A stretch of 21,610 nt of DNA from Acidimicrobiia bacterium (lineage in GTDB: Bacteria > Actinomycetota > Acidimicrobiia > Spongiisociales > JAHEDJ01): NCBI GenBank assembly GCA_030598025.1, contig JAUVQS010000010.1, forward strand, positions 1 through 21,610, written 5' to 3'. This document shows, piece by piece, positions 13,677 to 20,574 of the stretch. The position numbers and the translations under genes are program-made. Position 1 is the stretch's first letter; every line of letters begins with the position of its first letter. The notes beneath the pieces are model-generated. The model had not been told where the DNA came from. It did not search any database and saw nothing but the letters and a program-made list of their open reading frames with translations.

Positions 13677-14723
13677 GTGGAACTCGCTCGAAGTATCGAA
13701 GTAGCTCGGGGTTGGAGAGACGAAGGCAAGTCGGTCGCGGCGGCCACTCTGGTTCGTGTTCGCGGCCCTGCTCCGCGGCCACTCGGGAGCCGATTCCTGG
13801 TTTCTTCGGCGGGTGATATGGAAGGGTCGGTCTCGGGCGGATGCGTGGAGAACGACGTGTTCCTCCACGCTCAGCAAGTACTCGAGGACGGACGGGCTCG
13901 GCTCGTCGGCTACGGCATTTCGAACGACGCCGCCTTCGAAGTCGGTTTGTCCTGTGGTGGGGAGATCGACGTGTTCATCGAGCGCTGGACCGACACTCCA
14001 TGGGAGAGGGTCGATCCGAGTCAATTGGCCGTCATCGCAGTCGTGGTGGCCGGTCCGGATCTGGGTGCCAGAGGCATATTCGATGCCGGGTCGGGCTTGA
14101 CTGGTTCCACGCTTCCGGTGTCGCTCATCACCGGCCTTGCAGAACCAGTCCGCGTTGCTTTGGAGACGGAGCGACCAGCCATTGTGGGCGTCGGTGAGTC
14201 TGAGGTGTTCCTGGAAGCTGTTGCGCCGCTGCCCCGGTTGATCATCTTCGGCGCCGTTGAGATCGGTCAAGCTCTCGCATCTCTCGCGGCGCGGTCGGGG
14301 TTCGAGGTCACCGTGTGTGATCCGCGTTCCGCCTTTACCACCGCGGATCGCTTTCCTGATGCAGTTGAGATCATTGCGGCGTGGCCCGAAGAGGCGGTCG
14401 AGCAACTGGGGTTCGACGGGCGCACGTTCGTCGTTGTGCTGTCGCACGATCCGCGTTACGAGGATCCAGTCGTGAAGGCTGCTTTGTCTCAGAACGTGAA
14501 GTATCTAGGAGCGATGGGGAGTCAGAAGACCCACCGCAAACGGCTGCAGCGTCTTGCCGAAGCCGGTGTGCCGCCGGCCGCCCTGGCGCGAATCCACGGG
14601 CCGATCGGGCTTCCTCTGGGTGCGGAAGGTGCTGGAGAGACTGCGGTTGAGATCCTTGCTGAGATGATCAAGGTCCGCCGTACGGACGAGGCCGGCGGGT
14701 CGGCGGGCGCGGCGAACAACTGA
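13677..14723 (+). CDS. XdhC/CoxI family protein
   Basis: The protein has 348 residues. The N-terminal XdhC_CoxI domain has GPAPRPLGSRFLV and GSVSGGCVEND (50-60). The C-terminal Rossmann part begins PRLIIFGAVEIGQAL and ends with YLGAMGSQKTHRKRLQRL and IGLPLGAEGAGETAVEIL, as in XdhC. These proteins hold and deliver molybdenum cofactor to xanthine dehydrogenase or CO dehydrogenase-type enzymes. The usual GAGHVG of the nucleotide loop reads GAVEIG here. The start is GTG 13677 with a GAAGGA-type site upstream, close to the peptidase stop. A MocA-like gene follows 55 bases later, so the two form a cofactor unit, but no molybdenum hydroxylase gene is in the window. Confidence 0.9.
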   Translation: MELARSIEVARGWRDEGKSVAAATLVRVRGPAPRPLGSRFLVSSAGDMEGSVSGGCVENDVFLHAQQVLEDGRARLVGYGISNDAAFEVGLSCGGEIDVFIERWTDTPWERVDPSQLAVIAVVVAGPDLGARGIFDAGSGLTGSTLPVSLITGLAEPVRVALETERPAIVGVGESEVFLEAVAPLPRLIIFGAVEIGQALASLAARSGFEVTVCDPRSAFTTADRFPDAVEIIAAWPEEAVEQLGFDGRTFVVVLSHDPRYEDPVVKAALSQNVKYLGAMGSQKTHRKRLQRLAEAGVPPAALARIHGPIGLPLGAEGAGETAVEILAEMIKVRRTDEAGGSAGAANN

Positions 14724-14778
14724 CTCTGGGCGCGGCGCCGAACCGTATAGTGGTGCTGTAGCCACTCGAAAGCACCCG

Positions 14779-15384
14779 ATGTCGATCGCCGCCCTCATCC
14801 TCGCCGCAGGTTCATCAACCCGCCTGGGGACTTCCAAGCAGTTGCTGCCGTGGGGAGAGGTAACACTCCTCGAGCATGTCATCGCGCGCACCAGATCGTT
14901 TGGGATCGATGAGATCTGGGTCGTGATCGGCCACGACTCCGAGGAGGTTCTCGATGCCGTCGATTTCGGTGGTGCTTCGGTCGTGATCAACGACGAGTAC
15001 CCGGAAGGCATGGCTTCCTCGCTTCGCGTTGGCCTGGACTCGCTCACTCGAGAGTCGCGGGCTGAGAAGGTCCTCATTGTCCTCGGAGACCAACCCGATG
15101 TTCGCAGCGACGTCGTCGGCGAGTTGATGAGTATTGCGCGGCGCGAGAAGCGATCGGCAGTAGTTCCCAAGTACCGCTATTCATGGGCGAACCCCGTGAT
15201 CATCGATCGATCATTGTGGGCGCGCCTGATGAGTCTCGATGGTGACGCCGGCGCACAGCGACTGCTCCAGGCACATCCGGAGTGGGTGAGGGAGGTCTGG
15301 TTCGAGCACCTTCCGCCCCGGGACATTGACACACCTCACGACGTTCAGGAGCTGCAGCCAAAATCCGACCGGCCGGATGCCTGA
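14779..15384 (+). CDS. MocA-like molybdenum cofactor nucleotidyltransferase
   Basis: The protein has 201 residues and the MobA-like NTP transferase fold. LAAGSSTRLGTSKQLLPW (8-25) is the nucleotide-binding signature, VLGDQPDV the metal-binding strand, and NDEYPEGMASSLRVGL the substrate region. Such proteins attach CMP to molybdopterin for xanthine or CO dehydrogenase-type enzymes; other sugar or purine-related substrates exist in the family. Pairing with the XdhC gene favours the cofactor role. TATAGT at 14747-14752 may be a -10 box giving a short leader, but no matching -35 box is seen, so co-transcription with xdhC is as likely. Confidence 0.87.
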   Translation: MSIAALILAAGSSTRLGTSKQLLPWGEVTLLEHVIARTRSFGIDEIWVVIGHDSEEVLDAVDFGGASVVINDEYPEGMASSLRVGLDSLTRESRAEKVLIVLGDQPDVRSDVVGELMSIARREKRSAVVPKYRYSWANPVIIDRSLWARLMSLDGDAGAQRLLQAHPEWVREVWFEHLPPRDIDTPHDVQELQPKSDRPDA

Positions 15385-15444
15385 TGTTTTCGGTAGGCTG
15401 CGATTCGAGAAGTGGCCCTGGTGGGAATCGAGAGAGGAGAGGGA

Positions 15445-15849
15445 GTGCCTTCAATTGACGCCGTCGAGGGGATCGGACAGCGGACTGCGACCAAGTTGAG
15501 GAAGAACGGGATACGCACGACGGAGGCACTGCTCAAACGCGCCGGTGATCGCAAAGGCCGCAGGAAGCTGGCCACCGAGACGGGTTTCACCGAGAAGCAA
15601 CTCCTCGAGTGGGTCAACCGCTCGGACATGATGCGATGCAAGGGCATCGGGGGCGAGTATTCAGATCTACTCGAGTCGGCCGGTGTCGACACGATCAAGG
15701 AACTCCGGCGTCGCAACGCCGCCTCGCTGACGAAGAAGATGGTCGAGATCAACGAGAAGAAGAAGCTCGTTCGTCGCCTGCCGACTGAGTCGATGGTTTC
15801 CCGGTGGATTGAGTTTGCCAAGGATCTCGAGCCGACGGTGAAGCATTAG
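15445..15849 (+). CDS. DUF4332 helix-hairpin-helix protein
   Basis: The 134-residue protein consists of helix-hairpin-helix-like repeats of the DUF4332 type: SIDAVEGIGQRTATKLRKNG (3-22) and CKGIGGEYSDLLESAGVDTI (65-84), followed by a basic KKKLVRRLP stretch. HhH motifs generally bind DNA backbone without sequence preference; a partner or pathway is not known. GTG 15445 is chosen because AGGAG lies 5 bases upstream and the homologous region starts there; earlier GTG codons at 15412 and 15421 are possible. Its TAG stop lies inside the first unit of a heptamer repeat run that separates it from the convergent HbhA-like gene. Confidence 0.82.
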   Translation: MPSIDAVEGIGQRTATKLRKNGIRTTEALLKRAGDRKGRRKLATETGFTEKQLLEWVNRSDMMRCKGIGGEYSDLLESAGVDTIKELRRRNAASLTKKMVEINEKKKLVRRLPTESMVSRWIEFAKDLEPTVKH

Positions 15850-15908
15850 CCGTTAGCGATTAGCCCCTAGCCATTAGCTAATTGCCAACAGCTAAGGGCT
15901 AAGGGCTT
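15846..15908. repeat. nine 7-bp units of TTAGCC type between convergent genes
   Basis: Plus-strand units are TTAGCCG, TTAGCGA, TTAGCCC, CTAGCCA, TTAGCTA, ATTGCCA, ACAGCTA, AGGGCTA and AGGGCTT. The first contains the TAG stop of the DUF4332 gene. The right-hand units are the inverse form, so the minus strand also reads TTAGCCC-like heptamers shortly after the HbhA-like stop. The two halves can pair (for example TTAGCT/AGCTAA), making a possible two-way terminator. The family is shared with 4850-4884. Confidence 0.85.
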
Positions 15909-15913
15909 GACTG

Positions 15914-16492
15914 CTACTTGGCGGCAGGTTTCTTGGCAGCCGTCGTGGTTTTCTTGGCGGCGGGCTTCTTGGTGGCCGTTGTGGCGGCCTTGGTTGCCGG
16001 CTTCTTGGTGGCAGGTTTCTTGGCCGGTGCCGTCTTGGCGGCGGGCTTCTTGGCAGTCGCCGTCGTCTTCTTCGCAGCCGGCTTCTTGGCTGCCGCGGTC
16101 TTGGCGGCCGGCTTTTTGGCCGCCGGCTTCTTCTCAATCTTGATTTCGGGCTTCTCAACCTCGTCACCGGGAGCGAAGGACTCACGCCATGAACTCAGGA
16201 TGTCCTCGAGTTGGTCGCGCAGTTTGCCGACGCGCTCCTGGATCTCGTCCAGGTCCACCCGGGCACTCAGATCTTCGACGACCTTCTGCTCGGAGATCTT
16301 GTTGACGAGCTTCTCGCCCTCATCGGCCCACAGGTCGAACTCTTTGCGAGCATCTCCGGTGAACTTGTCGCTCATGTCGCCGACCCGGTCGGTCAGCTTT
16401 TCCGAGAGCTCCTTCAGAGCATCGCCTGTTCGCTTCATCGTCACCATCGGCGCACCGACGGCGGCGTAGAACGCCTTCTTTGAATCGATCAT
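15914..16492 (-). CDS. HbhA-like protein: coiled coil plus lysine/alanine/proline tail
   Basis: The protein has 192 residues. After a short hydrophobic start (about 7-18) comes a charged helical, coiled-coil-like region to about 105, then a tail from about 117 to the end made of AAKKPAAK-like repeats with almost only Lys, Ala, Pro and Thr. This matches mycobacterial heparin-binding haemagglutinin HbhA and also resembles histone H1-like tails. It is coupled by ATGA to an XRE regulator, just as hbhA (Rv0475) follows Rv0474, which supports the HbhA relation. AGGAGAAG precedes the ATG. It probably works in lipid or membrane interaction or DNA compaction; adhesion to host sugars should not be assumed for a free-living organism. 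The repetitive tail is prone to length variation. Confidence 0.82.
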   Translation of the reverse strand: MIDSKKAFYAAVGAPMVTMKRTGDALKELSEKLTDRVGDMSDKFTGDARKEFDLWADEGEKLVNKISEQKVVEDLSARVDLDEIQERVGKLRDQLEDILSSWRESFAPGDEVEKPEIKIEKKPAAKKPAAKTAAAKKPAAKKTTATAKKPAAKTAPAKKPATKKPATKAATTATKKPAAKKTTTAAKKPAAK

Positions 16493-16872
16493 GTCTTCTC
16501 CTGTTTGTCCGGCTCGGCCCCATTCGACTCGATCAGAGTTCGGTAGAGCTCGAGCAATACTTGTTTCTGGCGGGTGCTCAGCACAGTGTCTGCTTCAACG
16601 GCCTCAACGACCGTTGGCGGCGAGAAACCTTCTTCGAGCAACCCGGCCCTCACGTACATCGACTCCGCTTGAATCGACAACGCTCGTGCGAGCGATTTCA
16701 AGATCTCGGCCGACGGCTTCCGCAGTCCTCGCTCGATCTGGCTGAGGTAGGGATTGGAGATCCCTGCTCGATCGGCCAATCGGCGAAGCGACATTCTGGA
16801 CCGTTGGCGTTGCTGACGGATGTATGCCCCGAGTTCTCCGAGGCCTGATCCGTCTTCCTGTTTCTCGCTCAC
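16489..16872 (-). CDS. XRE-family HTH transcriptional regulator
   Basis: The 127-residue protein has a Cro/C1-type HTH at about 15-71: LGAYIRQQRQRSRMSLRRLADRAGISNPYLSQIERGLRKPS, then the closing LKSLARALSI. A C-terminal helical part (STRQKQVLLELYRTLI) may dimerise. The start is GTG 16872, which lies exactly where transcription should begin from the promoter at 16879-16907, so the mRNA is probably leaderless. Position and coupling match mycobacterial Rv0474, the regulator ahead of hbhA. Repeated CG(T/C)TAAC words overlap the promoter, so it probably represses itself and the HbhA-like gene. Confidence 0.87.
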   Translation of the reverse strand: MSEKQEDGSGLGELGAYIRQQRQRSRMSLRRLADRAGISNPYLSQIERGLRKPSAEILKSLARALSIQAESMYVRAGLLEEGFSPPTVVEAVEADTVLSTRQKQVLLELYRTLIESNGAEPDKQEKT

Positions 16873-16907
16873 GTTAACAATATATCGCAGAGCGCTAACT
16901 ATTGCAA
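16872..16907 (-). promoter_or_regulatory. promoter with leaderless start and CGYTAAC repeats
   Basis: On the minus strand, -35 TTGCAA (16907-16902) and -10 TATATT (16884-16879) have a 17-base spacer. The GTG start at 16872 is the seventh base after the -10 box, so transcript and reading frame begin together. CGCTAAC (16893-16899) and CGTTAAC (16872-16878) on the plus strand are 21 bases apart, two helical turns, one in the spacer and one over the start, as expected for an autorepressor site. Confidence 0.6.
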
Positions 16908-16943
16908 GCACAGCGAGAGACCGTTGACAGCGGTCGAGCATGG

Positions 16944-16978
16944 GCGAATTGCGAATTGGGAATTGCGAAATGCGGATA
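16944..16978. repeat. heptamer tandem repeat (GCGAATT type)
   Basis: The five 7-base units are GCGAATT, GCGAATT, GGGAATT, GCGAAAT and GCGGATA. They lie in the 209-base gap between the XRE gene start and the acyltransferase end. The rest of that gap (16979-17081) is C-rich and I see no gene in it. The unit sequence differs from the TTAGCC family, but the period of 7 is the same. Confidence 0.75.
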
Positions 16979-17081
16979 CCGGTTCCCAGGTCCCCCGTGG
17001 TTCGTTGCCCCCCTCGCCCTCGAAGACTCGGGCACTCCCCCCACTCCGTGAGGGGAGAATGCTGCTGATTAGAGCGTCTCC

Positions 17082-18281
17082 TCAGAACCTGGAGTCGCCC
17101 CGCTCTTCGAGCATGTCATCGAGGGCGGCCTGGACGACCTCCCTGGTCTGCTCGGCCAGTTCGAGAACCGTCAGCCGGTCGGTCCCGGGACCCGGCGCCG
17201 GTGGGTGGATAGGAGGGAGAAATCTGATTCGCCATTTGACCGGAAGCGGAATCGGATTGAGGAACACGCCGAGCTCCTCGACGCGTTGTTGCGGGAAGAA
17301 CAACTTGAACAACTGAGCCAGGCGGCGTGAGCTGAAGAGTGCCGGGTGGACGTCCTCCGATCCAACGATGGCAACCGGAACGATCGGTGCCCCTGCGTCG
17401 ATGGCAAGCGAGGCGAAACCACCCCGACCGAATCTCCGCAGCTGGTATGCCTCGGAATGCGGCTTCTGAAAGGCCGGGACACCCTCCGGAAACGCCCCCA
17501 ACAGATACCCATTGTTGAGCACCCAGCGAGCATCCTCTTTGCTGGCGAACGCCGCCCCTGCCTTTCGATAGAGGTGGGACAAGAAGGGAGCGAGGTTGAG
17601 AATCTCAGTTCCTACCACCCGCACTCTGCGCGGCAAATCCGCCTCGTTGAGAACAGCAAGCTGCAACATCACGCCGTCGTACGGGATGAAAGCTCCGGCA
17701 TGGTTGCAGACGAGGACGCCGGCTCCCGTCGCCGGCACGTTCTCAATGCCCTCAACCTCGACGCGGAAATACTCGAAGTAGAGGAAGTTGGCGATGTGCC
17801 AGATCATCTCGGACACCACCGGATCCAGGCCGAGGGCGTCGATGTCGTACGAGGCGAGCAGCAGGTGCCGGAGCAGCGCCGGCCAGGTGTCGATGCCGAG
17901 ATGACCTGCCGCCGGTACTGCCAGATCGGAAATATCGGTGCCGCCGTGCAGCGCGCAGCGATCTCTGCCGGCGATGGCGGGCAGCCCGCAGGCGAACCCT
18001 TCGATCGTCCTCAAGGTGCACGATTTGCGGGAATCGACCATCCAATCGAATCGTCGACCGGCATGGATGCGGCGGCGGCGCGCCTCTGAGATCTCCGACG
18101 CGGAAGCCGATGAACGCTTCGATCTCTTCGGTTCGGAATGTGATTGAAGCTCGGTTCGGAGAGCATCGATCAGCTCGCTCTTCGTCATTCTTGAGCGCCC
18201 CGGGATTTCGGCGGCCCTGGCAAAGGCGCGGAGCTCATCTCGACTGAGGCGCTCGAGGAGGAGGGACATGGAGTCGGTCAT
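17082..18281 (-). CDS. SAP-like/CxxHGG/acyltransferase (LPLAT) fusion protein
   Basis: The protein has 399 residues. The N-terminal 1-45 (RLSRDELRAFARAAEIPGRS, TKSELIDAL) looks like a SAP or Rho-N helix-extension-helix. A basic linker leads to a cysteine segment with Cys88, Cys98, Cys109 and His112, the last two in RCALHGG, likely a small zinc site. The acyltransferase domain (about 165-385) has CNHAGAFIPYDG (192-203), like the NHxGGLLPxD motif of MGAT-like acyltransferases, and FPEGVPAFQK (264-273). It should acylate a glycerol-type or other lipid acceptor at the membrane. It is coupled (TAATG) to the SDR gene, the same order as mycobacterial Rv0501-Rv0502. The substrate is unknown, and a DNA-binding-like N-terminus on such an enzyme is unusual. 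Confidence 0.83.
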   Translation of the reverse strand: MTDSMSLLLERLSRDELRAFARAAEIPGRSRMTKSELIDALRTELQSHSEPKRSKRSSASASEISEARRRRIHAGRRFDWMVDSRKSCTLRTIEGFACGLPAIAGRDRCALHGGTDISDLAVPAAGHLGIDTWPALLRHLLLASYDIDALGLDPVVSEMIWHIANFLYFEYFRVEVEGIENVPATGAGVLVCNHAGAFIPYDGVMLQLAVLNEADLPRRVRVVGTEILNLAPFLSHLYRKAGAAFASKEDARWVLNNGYLLGAFPEGVPAFQKPHSEAYQLRRFGRGGFASLAIDAGAPIVPVAIVGSEDVHPALFSSRRLAQLFKLFFPQQRVEELGVFLNPIPLPVKWRIRFLPPIHPPAPGPGTDRLTVLELAEQTREVVQAALDDMLEERGDSRF

Positions 18282-19225
18282 TACACGGTCCCCGGGGCGG
18301 TGACACGACCGTACGAAGTCAGCACCGCCTGCCGGGCGGTGAGCTCTGGTTTCCAACCGAATGAGTCCTTCATGAGTGTGGTATCCATGACGCGCCCGTA
18401 GCGAAGGTAGTGCTCGAGGCTTCCGGGGAATCGGTTGCCGAGGGTCCCAAGGCCACGAAGCGCGGCGCGATGCTGGGGTCCGAGGAGCGGTTGGGGGAGT
18501 CGCCGCCCGAGCCTCAGCACGCGACTGAGGTACAGCTGTCCGTCGGCGGCGATATTGAAAGTTCCCGGCACATGGGTCGCTACGGCGTGCAGCAGCGCCG
18601 ACACGGCGTCTTCTTCGTGAATGACCTGCATTCTGGGGTCGTAACCGAGAAGCGTTGGCACGACCGGGAGTCGGATGTACCTGCTTATCGGATTGCCAAT
18701 CTCGGCACCGATGATCGGTGCGAGCCGCAGAGTTGTGAAGGTGACGTCGGGCACATCGAGCGCAACTTCTGCCAGTAGACCTTCGACATCGCGAATACTC
18801 CGCGAGCGCGCACTGGTGGTTCGTTTCGGCGCGGTGGCCTCGTTCAGGATCGACGGCTGCCGCGGCCCGGAGCCGTAGAACGCCGAATCCGACTTCATCA
18901 CGACCTTCTCGATTCCGGTGCACCGCTGAAGGGCTCCGAACAGTCCACGCGCTCCCATGACTACGCGGCTGTGGGATTTCTCGCGGCCGAGGATTGCGGC
19001 GCGGTCAACCGCCTGCAGGTGGATCAGTACATGGGGTTGGGTGTCGAGGAAGAAATGAGCGAAATCGAGTTCGTCGATCGCCAGATCGTGCATCGGTGAG
19101 TTGACCTCAATGGTGGGGGGCAACTCGTCGACGGCGATGACCTCGACTTCCGGAAGACTCTCGAGCCGTTGAATGAGGCGGCCGCCCGTCCATGTCGCTG
19201 CCCCGGTCACCATGATCCGCCTCAT
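18281..19225 (-). CDS. NAD-dependent epimerase/dehydratase-family SDR, atypical
   Basis: The protein has 314 residues and is an extended short-chain dehydrogenase/reductase. The N-terminal Rossmann motif is VTGAATWTGG, so the middle Gly of TGxxGxxG is Thr. FYGSG and LRLAPIIG are recognisable later family segments. The catalytic YxxxK is not visible: the expected place reads RSRSIRDVE. Normal epimerase chemistry is therefore doubtful, although nucleotide binding is likely. It is the partner of the downstream acyltransferase (1-base overlap), as in mycobacterial galE2-Rv0502, suggesting a lipid or envelope role. The ATG at 19225 gives the standard MRRIMVTG beginning; a shorter start at 19213 would cut into the first strand. 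Confidence 0.83.
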   Translation of the reverse strand: MRRIMVTGAATWTGGRLIQRLESLPEVEVIAVDELPPTIEVNSPMHDLAIDELDFAHFFLDTQPHVLIHLQAVDRAAILGREKSHSRVVMGARGLFGALQRCTGIEKVVMKSDSAFYGSGPRQPSILNEATAPKRTTSARSRSIRDVEGLLAEVALDVPDVTFTTLRLAPIIGAEIGNPISRYIRLPVVPTLLGYDPRMQVIHEEDAVSALLHAVATHVPGTFNIAADGQLYLSRVLRLGRRLPQPLLGPQHRAALRGLGTLGNRFPGSLEHYLRYGRVMDTTLMKDSFGWKPELTARQAVLTSYGRVTAPGTV

Positions 19226-19279
19226 CCGTCAAGTGTACGACTTGAAACGGCGTCCCCGTTCGGTCGTTACCATGCCGCT

Positions 19280-19555
19280 ATGCGAGCGCTTCTAGTTGAG
19301 TCCCCTGCCGATCTGCCGGCCGGCTGGCTTCAGGAACTCACCGACGAATTCGTCGAAGACCCGCAATGCCGATTGGCGTTGTTCGGTGGTGACGAGTCTG
19401 GTGCTGTGTTGTTCAGCGTTTGGTCACCCTCGATCATTGATGAAGTAGCGAGCGGGCTTCGGGAGACCACACCGTCGGGTGCAACGATTCGTTTGCTCGC
19501 TTTGGCCGACAGCGGCTTCACCGATTTCCTATCCGGCGGGGCGCTGGGAGAATGA
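19280..19555 (+). CDS. small protein of unknown function, coupled to aroF
   Basis: The 91-residue protein belongs to no family I recognise. It is acidic and probably alpha/beta: MRALLVESPADLPAGW, then CRLALFGGDESGAVLFSVW, and TIRLLALADSGF near the end. There is no signal peptide, membrane helix or metal motif. The ATG at 19280 starts 54 bases from the divergent SDR gene, and the stop overlaps the DAHP synthase start as ATGA, so it is first gene of the aromatic operon. Coupling suggests a supporting or regulatory link to DAHP synthase, but nothing in the sequence proves it. Confidence 0.65.
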   Translation: MRALLVESPADLPAGWLQELTDEFVEDPQCRLALFGGDESGAVLFSVWSPSIIDEVASGLRETTPSGATIRLLALADSGFTDFLSGGALGE

Positions 19556-20574
19556 GCTCGATGATCATCGTCATGAAGAAGGACGCCACACCGGAAGATG
19601 TGGCTCACGTCGTGGAGCGACTCGAGAGCATCGATTCGCAGGCGCACATTTCCGAGGGTCGATTCCGGACCGTCATCGGTGCCCTCGGTGATCGTGTGCG
19701 GATTCAACAACTGCCGTGGGAAGCGATGCCGGGGGTCGAGCGAGCCGTCCCGGTACTCAAGCCGTTCAAGTTCGTGAGTCGTGACTTCCAGGAAGACGAC
19801 ACCGTGATCGAGACCCGTGGGGTTTCCATCGGTGGCGGTACGTTCACCGCCATCGCCGGGCCATGCGCGGTCGAGGACCGCGACCTCCTGTTCAGAGCAG
19901 CAGAAGCCGTGAAGAAGGCCGGGGCAACGGTTCTGCGTGGAGATGCGTTCAAACCCCGAACGTCGCCTTACTCTTTCCAGGGGCTCGGGGAGGCCGGGCT
20001 TGAGATGCTGGCCGAGGCCCGCGAGGAATTCGACATGCCGTTCGTGGCCGAAATCCTCGACCCGCGCGACATCGAACTCGTTTCGTCCTACGCAGACATT
20101 CTCCGCGTTGGCACCCGTAATATGTCCAACTACCCGCTTCTGACCGAGGTCGGCAGACAACCCAAGCCGGTGATGTTGAAGCGAGGATTCACCGCGACGA
20201 TCGAAGAGTGGTTGAACGCCGCCGAGTACATCTACAAAGAGGGCAATCACGAGATCCTGATGGTCGAGCGCGGGATCCGCACCTTTGAGACTGCCGCACG
20301 AAACACACTCGACATCACGGCCGTGCCGATTCTGAAGGGGCTCTCACATCTGCCGGTGATCGTTGACCCTTCCCACGCTGCCGGCCATCGTTATCTCGTC
20401 GCCCCGCTGGCCAGGACCTCGGTTGCCGCAGGAGCAGATGGGTTCATGGTCGATGTTCATCCGGATCCCGAACTGGCCAAGGTCGACGGTGCCCAGGCTC
20501 TATTGCCGGAGGAGTTCGCCGAGTTGATGGATTCGATCCGCCGGCTCGTTGCCGCCCTCGGCCCCCAAGAGTGA
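19552..20574 (+). CDS. aroF: 3-deoxy-7-phosphoheptulonate (DAHP) synthase, type I-beta
   Basis: The protein has 340 residues. It condenses phosphoenolpyruvate and erythrose 4-phosphate, the first step of the shikimate pathway. An N-terminal ferredoxin-like regulatory domain (about 1-70) precedes the barrel, as in the Thermotoga enzyme. Motifs are AGPCAVE (102-108), RGDAFKPRTSPYSFQG (129-144), GTRNMSNYPLL, MLKRG, ERGIRTFE and VIVDPSHAAG. Metal ligands should be Cys105, His275 and Asp312. The fourth ligand, usually Glu in EVHP, is Asp301 (DVHPDP). The regulatory domain suggests feedback by tyrosine or phenylalanine. It is linked by GTGA overlap to tyrA. Confidence 0.95.
   Translation: MSSMIIVMKKDATPEDVAHVVERLESIDSQAHISEGRFRTVIGALGDRVRIQQLPWEAMPGVERAVPVLKPFKFVSRDFQEDDTVIETRGVSIGGGTFTAIAGPCAVEDRDLLFRAAEAVKKAGATVLRGDAFKPRTSPYSFQGLGEAGLEMLAEAREEFDMPFVAEILDPRDIELVSSYADILRVGTRNMSNYPLLTEVGRQPKPVMLKRGFTATIEEWLNAAEYIYKEGNHEILMVERGIRTFETAARNTLDITAVPILKGLSHLPVIVDPSHAAGHRYLVAPLARTSVAAGADGFMVDVHPDPELAKVDGAQALLPEEFAELMDSIRRLVAALGPQE

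Noticed and set aside
13512..14447. 311-residue minus-strand frame opposite XdhC
   Set aside because: The plus-strand frame has clear XdhC motifs; this one is a high-GC antisense shadow with low-complexity composition.
18282..18923. 214-residue upstream extension of the acyltransferase frame
   Set aside because: It is Arg/Ala-rich shadow sequence opposite the frame of the SDR gene; the TAATG junction at 18281 marks the real start.
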